This document shows, piece by piece, positions 25,254 through 43,213 of a stretch of DNA of 64,000 bases. Source of the stretch: Larus michahellis (lineage: Eukaryota > Chordata > Aves > Charadriiformes > Laridae); NCBI RefSeq assembly GCF_964199755.1, contig NC_133899.1:23911446-23975445 (forward strand), given 5' to 3'. Position numbers and translations under genes: made by a program. The notes beneath the pieces are model-generated. The model was not told the origin of the DNA, made no database searches, and was given only the letters and a program-made list of their open reading frames with translations. Position 1 is the first letter of the stretch; each line of letters opens with the position of its first letter.

Positions 25254-28200
25254 ACAGTGCAGGAGGGATAAAACTGCTGCAGCCCTTTTCTCATTCATAG
25301 GACGGCTCCACATCTGTGTTGGCAGAAGATGCTCAGCCTCGCTTACTACTCCCCAGTGATGCAGGAGGGCATGAATTTCACTTCTCATGTGGGTGATTTC
25401 AAGTATGTTAGGAACTACTTGAACTCTGATCCAAATATTTAAATTCAGTTTCAGTTGAAGCACAGATAGAGAGGGAAAAATATTTATTCATTACAAGTAG
25501 TGCACTTCCTAACATCACTGGAGTTTTGGACTTAGATTTAAGTGGGCAGCAATATGTTCTATAATGAATTCTATAGAATTCTACAATTCTGCAAAGTTTA
25601 CAAGAACGCCTACAGTAGCTGGTAATCTGCAAATGTTTTTGTTACTTAAAAAAATTTGTTACAGCATGAACTGTTTTATTAATAAGAACTAAACTGTACT
25701 TAAACACCCAAACATTTCCCTTTTAAAAGCACCATATTTATAAGCTGTGTAAAAATTATTTCTATTGTAATGGTGGGAGGAAACATGGTTCTGAGTAATT
25801 TTGATAAAGGAAAAGGAGAGGAAGAAAACATAGTACTAAGTTTAGGAACCCAAACTGACAAAAATCAAGCACATCAGAAATCCGCTGACTTGTTACTGAA
25901 GCTGTAGCAGGATGAGGGATTTCTAACCCAAAAGGATTCTTCACTTGTCTCATCCGCTTTTTCAAAACTCTTGTGCTGGATTCTGCTTCTTCTGAGTTTC
26001 TCAGAATAACAGGAACACCCAACCCAAACCTATGAGACATGAAAAAAGAACAAGTGGGTTAAGTGTTAGTGTTGACACATTCGAATTTTTCTTCAGCTCT
26101 AAATAGCAAGCAGCACAACAAATAGAGCTAACTTGGGTTCGCAGAATCTCTGCTAGGATGCATGCATAATATAGCCTGAGAATCCAACTCCAGCTTTTTG
26201 TGGCAGAACGTAAAAGTCTTCGCAATGATACAGAAAGCCTATAAAGGGGGAATACTTTACTCCTGCAACCTTTCCAGAAAGAGAATAAAGTTAACGAGAA
26301 TGGTCAATGCCCTCTAGTGGTAAATGGTTGGCCAGAGCTTTCTCCCAATCGACATTCTGCACATCCCTTCACAGGACAAAAAAAAAAAATCACTGCTTGC
26401 AAAGATGGAACAGCCTTAATGGACTGGGTGCTTGAAAGGAACACCTCAGAGTAAATCATTCAGCCTTAAGGTATTTCTAGCTGTAACTACAGCCAGCGAG
26501 ATGTTTTTATGGGAGACTAAGATCCCAATTTCCCATGTAAACCTCAATTACAATAATATGCTGATATTAAATCAGGGACTGTAAAGTTTCTGGCTCAAAG
26601 CAGAGCCTAAGTGCAAAATATTCAAGACTCTGAATCAAAGCCGAGACTCTAAGACCCCTTCAAAGCTGAAACTAGCACGCTAGAAAACGTGATATTCTGA
26701 CTTTAAGAGGATAACAAAGCAAAGGTGTTTAAAATTTTAAACACTCTATGAATCAAAATCAAAGAAAGCAAGGAAGAATATTTTGAGATCTGACATCAAT
26801 TAAAAACCCCAAGATTTTCATATTGCCTAGGGCTTTTAAAAGAACAACTACAGAAATCGGGATCTACAAAACAAGCTCCACAACAGACTTCCTTTTACAC
26901 TTGGCTAAAAATATTTCACTCTTTAATAAGCAATAGCAATAACTTTCAATAACCAAAAGCTGATTAGAGAAACTGTCCCAGATATGCAATCAGAAGACTA
27001 CTTCAGAGACTGAAGAGATCTCCTTAACTGCATTAATCCAGTCCTGTCTCATTAGTAAGGCAACAGGGAGAGGCTGTGGGAGTCTTTTGTTAATGCATTT
27101 TAGAAAACAGTTATTAATTAGCTCAGGCTGTGCTTTCCTGAATTTGTGCTTTTGTCGCTGCCACCTGTACTGTTGAAGTGATGGCCTGTTTAATGGCTTT
27201 GAATTTTGGTTTATGCAGTCATCAGCATACTGGGTGCTGGAAAACTCTGAATGGCATGAAGCATCAGCTCTTCCCTGCATCAATTGTTTCCATTTCATAC
27301 ACTGAAATAGCAGCTGTTACAGTAAGATGGGTCTCATATCAATAACTCAATCTGAAAAGGGCACTACCAACTTCAATGTCATCAGTTTGAAAATTGCTAA
27401 AGTAATTTCATGTACAATACAGCTCTGAGCCAAACAGACAATTTTGTGGCTTAACTGCTACTTTTTCCTAGGTTTAAAATCTTTTCCAACCCCTGAGTGT
27501 CAAACGAAGACCAGAAAGCAGAGCTTTTACTGACATTGGGCTCCTTTCTATTGATTCATGTTGGAGGGGTGCTCTTTGTAAGACTAACAGGGAAAAACAT
27601 CAGTCAAAAGTGATTTTTGAGTTGAGGAAACTACTTCAGAAAAAAAATTCTCAGAGCCATTCTCAATAGCAATGACCTGTTCCTGGCAGTCTAACAAATA
27701 TTTGCCTTTAACATTTACGTCTTGCGTGCCTGAGTGTCACAGATACAGTAAAGAGGAAAGAGACTGAGCTGGCAGAAAATACTCAGTATTCATTACTCCA
27801 TCTTTGATAAATTCCTTTGGTTTGCTAGACTTTGATGGAAACATTTGCATTTCTTTGACGATATAATCTAGGGCATTCAGCCATACCTAGTTTGTGCGCA
27901 TGGAGGGTCAAATCTCTGTCCAGTGCAAGTAAACGTAACCACGCTGACTTCATTGGGGCTGTAATGAAGTACACCATTAAAACATCTTACAAAGAAACCA
28001 GGTGCAGCAGCTGTTTCACTTATTCAATATCCAAAACTCAATGGAGCTAATCTCTCCAGTCGCACATAAAGATGCCTCCTGTTTTATACCATCTGGATGA
28101 TTCTGAAGTAAAAACCCTGTTCTTTGGAAACTTTCTTTGCTGGTCGAAAGCAACAGGATAATCACCATGAAAAGCGGACATAGAAAAAAACCTCTGCTAC

Positions 28201-30943
28201 AGTTTTAGCAGCAGCTGAAGGCAGAAAGGCCTTTCTGTTCAACAATAAGGTACAGTGCTTCTGTAAATGTTAAGGTAGTATTCAGTGTATGGAGGATCAA
28301 TAAAGATACAGTTTTTATTTTATGATCTAATAGTCTATCAGCCTAGATCATTAGCTGGTATAAGGGAAAATTAATTTATTCAGAACAATGCTAGTTTAGA
28401 AGAGGCAGGAGTTTCCAATGGTTTTGTTCGTGACTTAATTTCTCCAAAGAGCAATCCAGACCTCAAACAAGTGCTGAGCCCATAGCTCCTCCTAATACGA
28501 GCGTTCATCTCCAGCTAAAAAGACAACACCCAGGGCCATATTCAGCTAATCTAAATTCCACCTCATTCCCATGCCCAGAGCATCTACTGGGCTGGCTCTA
28601 GAAAGCTACTTGAGCAGTAACCTACTTAGACTCTGAGCAGAACCACAGGTATCCAGGGCTGGCCATAAAAACAGACGCTCAGCAAATCAGTGCATGATTT
28701 TGCAAATGAAAACATTAACATTCCTAAGCAGTTGGTGTTTTTCAGGCTGACTGACACCATCATGAACACAGCCATAAAACAAACTGACAATTGATGCTGA
28801 AAACGACGGGGGAAACAAAATGTCATTACAGCAGTATATCAAGTGTTATGTGCTCATATGACACCATATGCATTTATAGTAGTCTGTGTAGCAAATAAAG
28901 GATCAAGTTGTTTTCGTGAGTAAGTTCAAGAGCACTTAAACTGTAACTGCAGCTGCAGACACACTGAAGTTGCTTGGAGGCTCTTGGTCATCCAGCCACG
29001 GTACGGCAGAGTTCAAAGGCAGCAGGAAGTATCTCTGAGTAACTAGTCACACACTCATATACTTGTATGTGCTGAGCTCCTGGCTACTGCTTCTACTTGA
29101 CTAACGGTTCCTTTACAAACTAGTTGGAAGACAGCTTGCATATATTTACATAAACTGCAATAATATCTAGTGCAGATGCACCTAGAATCCCTGATCCTGA
29201 AAAAAAATGCATCTGGATGGTCCTCTGCACACCCTGTAGCCCAAAAAGCATCAATAGACATGTGTGCAAATGTAGGGATCTTCTGGCACAACCATTGCAG
29301 GCATTTTACAGCAGGGGATTGCAAAGCATTTATTATAAGCAGATAAATAATGATTAAATTGATAAAGGAACACTGGTTTGGGATATACATGCAGGAGGTT
29401 TATTTGAATCATGATTCAGTATCATTTTTTTGTAAAGGTAATACTTTTAAAGAACTGATGAAATGAAAAAGGAAAAGTGGAGAGAAGTACATGGCAATAT
29501 AATACCGTCGTGTGCAGTGGGACAGAGAGAATTATGAAAGTAATTTCTACCACAGCTCTCCAAGTAAATAATGAGGTGGAGCTTCATCTAGCAAAAAGAC
29601 AACAAAAAGACCAGTCTTGCCTTCACTACCACCTACCCAGCACTAGGGGAGGCAATGCAAAACAAGAACAAAAAGTTTCCACAAAGCTTATCGGAAAGAT
29701 CAAAAGATATGCCTCATTCACACCGAAAGCAATAGATGGCGAGCCAGTGGCAGCTAACAAAGTGATGTAAACAAGGGGAAAACTCTGCACTAAAGGAAGA
29801 GTTAAGCAGCGTATTCATAAGCTGCCAAGAGGACAAACAGCTACAGCTAAAACATCTGTAATTCAAAAAGAGACAAATGAAGGAAAACACTGAACCACAG
29901 CACTACAGGTATTAATGTTAAACCAACAGGAGGAAATGCAATAACTCAGTCTTATTCTCTCCAGAAGCCACACAAGTGTGGTGTATCCGTAATACCTACA
30001 TAAAATATTTTGATTGCTAATCAATGCTCTCCACTTGGCAAGTATCTGTATTTACATTTACAGACACTCCCAAAGCGGCAGGAAAACAGACAGAACTGTG
30101 CTATGGATGCACATTCAGGGACGTGTTTTGCTGAACGCTCTCGAATACAACCAGGAGAGGGGCTTACACTCATCACCCCTCTAGACTCCTCGGCAGATCA
30201 GTTGTTTAAGGCTCCTCCCCATCCCAGTCCCAGCACCTTGTTTGGTTCACCTGAAACACCCTCTCCTCCTCTGAGCTTCAGCAGTGAAACAGACTGGTGC
30301 CCCAGCAGCGGCTCTGTGTCCTCTCACACATTAGTAACAACCCTGCCTTAAAGCCTGGCAGATTTAGCTGAGAACCAGTATAACACCAGGCACCTTACTC
30401 AATACCTGCTCATTTTATCTACCACCAAGATTTGAGATGTCCATCTCCACCAGTGACAAATTCTTTCTTTGAAGCAGCCCTCCCTCACCCCCACACCCTC
30501 ACATCAGGTCAGGTCCTCTCCCAGCCACCCTATTTTCTGCACAGCTTTCATCCTCTTCTCCTGCTGAAGCATCCCCTCTTCCCCTACGGTCAGTGCTAGC
30601 CCTCCCCACGCTCCTTTCTTCAACACAACCCCCCTTCCCTGACCACTGCCAGGCCCCACCCACCCCGCACCCCCAGAGCTATTCCCCACGGGGTGCCAGC
30701 TCCCATTAGCCCCCTCCCACACCACACCACCTCATTACACCGCCAGACCTCCGCAGCCAAGGCCTATCGCCCCAGACCGGCCTCCACGGGCAGGGACGGT
30801 GCCGGCCGCCCCCACAGCCGGCCCCTCCGCCGCACTCACCAGCCCAGCACCAGGCCGCTGGTGACGAGGAAGCAGACGAACACCACGGTGATGTAGAAAA
30901 GCGGCGAGTACTCGTAGAGCGTGACGAGGAACACGGCGGCCAT
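19545..30943 (-). CDS. CGRRF1: CGRRF1, cell growth regulator with RING finger domain 1 (six coding exons)
   Basis: Joined exons 30943-30840, 26029-25890, 24611-24434, 24241-24094, 21359-21252 and 19895-19545 give an uninterrupted 342-residue frame. It follows vertebrate CGRRF1 throughout; the human protein is about ten residues shorter. Features in order: a hydrophobic N-terminal anchor (about residues 13-35), a conserved cytoplasmic middle region (36-226), an acidic/serine-rich linker (231-272) and a C3HC4 RING with ligands C274, C277, C289, H291, C295, C298, C305 and C308. The family is known as p53-inducible, growth-suppressing, membrane-anchored E3 ubiquitin ligases, including a reported role in ER-associated degradation of WLS/EVI. 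All RING ligands are present and no frame is broken. Intron 3 has U12-type signals. The gene is divergent from GMFB and precedes SAMD4A on the same strand. Confidence 0.96.
19896..21251 (-). other. CGRRF1: CGRRF1 intron 5
   Basis: A 1.36-kb intron between the phase-0 donor CTGAAG|GTAAGA and acceptor TATTCTAG|CAACTC. Nothing else recognisable. Confidence 0.7.
21252..21359 (-). CDS. CGRRF1: CGRRF1 coding exon 5
   Basis: Thirty-six codons, residues 191-226 (ISMVAVIHIPDESYRLSCRI...HDLK), between acceptor TTTGGTAG|ATTTCA and donor CTGAAG|GTAAGA. Both boundaries are phase 0. Confidence 0.95.
21360..24093 (-). other. CGRRF1: CGRRF1 intron 4
   Basis: A 2.7-kb intron. The only local structure noticed is a short imperfect duplication at about 22869-22908 (CAACAGATGCAATT / CAACAGATACAATT) and A runs near 21364 and 23702. 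No further exon was found. Confidence 0.65.
24094..24241 (-). CDS. CGRRF1: CGRRF1 coding exon 4
   Basis: Begins with C, completing F141, then encodes IKKNDKEEKYCQLPEDAQ... up to DREIYDI (residue 190). It ends GATATT|GTAAGT in phase 0. Confidence 0.94.
24242..24433 (-). other. CGRRF1: CGRRF1 intron 3, probable U12-type (GT-AG) intron
   Basis: Short 192-bp intron. On the minus strand it starts GTATCCTTTT. It has a perfect minor-spliceosome branch motif TTCCTTGAC (complement of 24260-24252, branch A at 24253) and ends ACAAAG 11 nt after the branch A. There is no long pyrimidine tract between branch and acceptor. All three features are diagnostic of U12-dependent introns. Confidence 0.85.
24434..24611 (-). 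CDS. CGRRF1: CGRRF1 coding exon 3
   Basis: Acceptor TTCTACAAG|AGGGTATAACA. Encodes residues about 82-141, including the conserved EDCILTCYWGCSVQKL and TPQALEDALYSEYLY stretches. The donor TACTT|GTATCCTTTT matches the U12-type 5' splice-site consensus. Confidence 0.93.
24612..25889 (-). other. CGRRF1: CGRRF1 intron 2 with 27-bp poly-T tract
   Basis: A 1.3-kb intron. A run of 27 T (plus strand) lies at 25223-25249, which is poly-A on the transcribed strand. It could be the tail of an old retroposed element, but I recognise no body. Nothing else stands out. Confidence 0.65.
25890..26029 (-). CDS. CGRRF1: CGRRF1 coding exon 2
   Basis: Acceptor CTCATAG|GTTTGGG. The exon completes W35 and encodes residues up to 82 (FGLGVPVILRNSEE...NPFGLEI...). 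The donor ACAA|GTCAGC is weak, but it is the only one that keeps frame with exon 3 and preserves the family length in ...ASVTKGITL. Confidence 0.88.
26030..30839 (-). other. CGRRF1: CGRRF1 intron 1
   Basis: The 4.8-kb first intron. No coding exon, RNA gene or recognisable transposon is evident. The sequence is ordinary A/T-rich with scattered short A runs. Confidence 0.7.
30840..30943 (-). CDS. CGRRF1: CGRRF1 coding exon 1
   Basis: Encodes residues 1-35 (MAAVFLVTLYEYSPLFYITV...), which contain the membrane anchor. It ends CTG|GTGAGT in phase 2, splitting the W35 codon. The chosen ATG is the one conserved in CGRRF1 orthologues. An in-frame ATG in a stronger context lies 44 codons upstream, at 31075. 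Confidence 0.95.
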
Positions 30944-30976
30944 GGGGCCGAGCCCCCACGGCGGGGGAGAGCCAGG

Positions 30977-31039
30977 CCGCCCCAGCACCAGGTCCAGCCG
31001 CCCCAGCACCAGGTCCAGCCGCCCCAGCACCAGGTCCAG
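30977..31039. repeat. CGRRF1: Three perfect 21-bp tandem repeats upstream of CGRRF1 ATG
   Basis: The unit CCGCCCCAGCACCAGGTCCAG occurs at 30977-30997, 30998-31018 and 31019-31039 without a mismatch, with a partial fourth copy after it. Because the unit is a multiple of three it keeps frame. From the upstream ATG at 31075 (minus strand) it would encode three copies of RLDLVLG. It lies in the 5' UTR if the conserved start at 30943 is used. Confidence 0.92.
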
Positions 31040-31140
31040 CCGCGGGGCGCGTGCGCCGCCGCCGAGTGAAGCCATTGCCCTCAGCTTGCCCGGAGATGGG
31101 CGGGGCCGGGGGCGGCACCGCCTGGATTTGCACAAAGCAT
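31040..31140 (-). promoter_or_regulatory. CGRRF1: Probable CGRRF1 promoter, GC-box rich
   Basis: GC-rich, CpG-containing sequence immediately upstream of the CGRRF1 leader, with GC boxes of the GGGCGGGGC type at about 31095-31115 and no TATA box. It passes abruptly into A-rich sequence at about 31145. The extent of the leader and the start site are inferred. Confidence 0.5.
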
Positions 31141-31848
31141 TTAAATAATTAAAAAAAAACCAAAACAACAAAAACAAATGCGAACGTGCCCATCCGGCAC
31201 AACCCGCCTTCAAACACCTCCGTGCCTCAACTGTGGCAACTCTGGCGCTTGGAAAACTGACCTCGAGGAAAGAGGGGATGCTGCCAAATTCCTCCCGTGA
31301 TCTTTAATTCTGAACAGCATTAGCACTGCATGCTGCTAAATAGTATTAAATAGCACTACACAAATATGTTTTGCATCATGACGTGAATAACCACCCTGCC
31401 TACACAATACCACAAGAGGAAAGAGCTGTATTTAAGAGCACGGAGAGATTAAGTGATGCTTCAACAGCTGCTCAACAGTCCTGTGCTTCATGGTGTTTAC
31501 TGAAGCTCCTGTTGAAAACCTGCAATTTTATCTTATAGATCCAGCATTTAAGTCTTTAATATAATTCACAAGAGGTCGTATCTGAGATGTGAAGCCTTCA
31601 TCTATACTTTCATTCTCTTTGAGCAAGCAAAGCAATGATATTTTTCATTCTCACTGTTACAGGATCGCCAAGACGGCATTTTCTTCTCAGTCACAGCACA
31701 AAAAAGGCCAGATCTTTCCTCCAGCACCTCCACCGACAGCCTATTATGGAAAGGAAGCATCTGCCTTGCGCTCGCTGCTCATATTTGTGATTTGTGAGCT
31801 CCAAATCCTGGTTTACTTCCAGAACTGTGCTCAACTTGTATAAACAAG

Positions 31849-32525
31849 TGTTATGATTTGAGGAATCCACAACAATTTATTGTCATTTAGATAATTATTC
31901 TCTCACCCAATGACCCCTCCCTACCAGGAAGGGGAACTGGGAAAAAAACAAGGAATGCTGAGTGTTGAAATGCAAACAGATTTAATAGGACAAGACTGAA
32001 TAGCTACCATTACTAATACCAAACAACCAGTATTGATCCTGATACCAATATAAACCAGACAAGGACTATACCCAGCCCATTCCACCAGCAGGAAGCTGCA
32101 CTCCCAGCAGGGACAGCCAATGTGGGACACTGCGAGCGCTGCGGCTTCAGGAGGAAGGGAAGGGCTCAGGGCTCCGTCACCAGGGAGAGTTCTCTGGACC
32201 ACCACTATCAAGGGAGAGTGAGAGAGAACTCCTCAGCAAAGTTTGTAATTTGTATTGAATGTGACATTCATGGTATGAAATAATCCTGTTGGCAGCTTGG
32301 GGCAAGTGCCTGGGTCTCGCTCCTCCTCGTCCCTGCACCTGGTGAGCTCGAAAACACTGAGACCTTGAAACGCCCACACCAGAGCTGGCTATAAAGTAAA
32401 CATTTTCACCAATTCAGCCACTAGAGTCTTCTAAAAATGCAGTTTTCCCAAGCATTAGAAGATACTTTCCTGAAAAGTAAAATTACTGAAAGATAAATTA
32501 ATCTTGTGTCACTCAAACCAGGACT
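31849..32525 (-). mobile_element. Solo LTR of an endogenous retrovirus-like family (copy 1)
   Basis: This block of about 675 bp is repeated with high similarity at 52472-53140 and nowhere else in the window. Its left end begins TGTTATG, so the minus strand ends CATAACA, consistent with the CA end of an LTR. A minus-strand AATAAA lies about 30 bp inside that end (31881-31876). It is flanked by a perfect 5-bp direct repeat ACAAG (31844-31848 and 32526-32530), a plausible target-site duplication. No internal gag/pol/env sequence is attached, so it looks like a recombined solo LTR. Avian origin and LTR class are inferred. The right edge does not show a clear CA, which lowers certainty. Confidence 0.7.
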
Positions 32526-32599
32526 ACAAGAAGTACCAAGAGCAGCAGAGCTTGCCAAGTCTCCTTTCTACCTCATGCTTGAATTTTTTTCATCTTTAT

Positions 32600-33330
32600 T
32601 GAGACAGGCATCCCAGCTGAGGCTTTTTTAACCGTCATTTTTCTGTGTGTATTCTCTGGTGTTTTTGTAAAGGATGTGAAGTTCCCAGTAGGCCTCAATG
32701 GCCTCGTCTTAATACAGTTACCCGCCCTGAACCTGCTCCTGACCCCGCTCGCGGGCTGATATCCCGGCCCGGCGTGTGGATGAGGGTTTAAACAGTCAGC
32801 CCTTGTCACCCTGGTGGCACCTGAGCCGCTGAGAAGCCGAATTCCCCCATCCTGAACCCATTTCTCCCGCCGCTCAGAGGCCGGCCCTGAGGGGACGCGC
32901 GCCTGCCGCTCGCACGCGGCCCCGCCCCGTTGCCATGACTCCGCGGGGAGGAGGGGGCGGGACCTCGGCGCCATGGCAACGGGGCGGGGCGCAGCTGGGT
33001 GCGAGGCCGGGGCGTCACGTGGCGCGGCGGCACGCGCCCCTTAACCCCCTCCCTCCCCTGAGGCGCGGCGGCACGTGCGCCACTCTAGGCGGACCCTTGA
33101 ACCTTCCCGCTACCCGTAGGCGGGGAGGGAGGGGGGAGGTGCTGCCGGCCCGGCTGGGGCAGTGATGCTGATTGGCTAGAAGAGAGGCGGGAGGCGGGGT
33201 TTGGGCCGCGCAGGTGCAGTGGGGTGCGCAGCCCAGTCAGGAGGAGGAGGAGGCGGCGGCGGGCGCTGGTTTCCGTTGTTGGCGCGCGAGCGGTGGCGGT
33301 TGGGCGGTTGCGCGGTTGCGCGCGCGCAAG
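32600..33330 (+). promoter_or_regulatory. GMFB: GMFB CpG-island promoter and 5' leader
   Basis: CpG-dense from about 32870 to 33700. Visible elements include E-boxes CACGTG at 33016-33021 (within GTCACGTGG, a USF/MiT-type context) and 33072-33077, and an inverted CCAAT box (ATTGG) at 33171-33175. Others are several GC boxes, a 19-bp inverted repeat at 32919-32990, and a purine-rich GGAGGAGGAGGAGG tract at 33240-33253 likely within the leader. There is no TATA box. The stretch 32600-32870 is ordinary sequence separating the promoter from the LTR. Confidence 0.7.
32919..32990. repeat. Perfect 19-bp inverted repeat with GC box and X-box half-site
   Basis: The left arm at 32919-32937 (GCCCCGCCCCGTTGCCATG) is the exact reverse complement of the right arm at 32972-32990, with a 34-bp spacer. 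Each arm joins a GC box (CCCCGCCCC) to GTTGCCATG, half of the RFX-type X-box palindrome. It lies about 340 bp upstream of the GMFB start codon. Confidence 0.9.

Positions 33331-43213
<9,883 letters not shown>

Noticed and set aside
25888-25900. CGRRF1 exon 2 donor at TTCA|GTAACA instead of ACAA|GTCAGC
   Set aside because: It would need a different exon 3 acceptor and shorten the conserved segment by three residues. The chosen pair keeps the family length.
31921-32377. Minus-strand frames of 96 and 66 codons that are duplicated at 52636-52954
   Set aside because: The similarity between the two places comes from the LTR repeat. The frames have no retroviral protein motifs and are not treated as genes.
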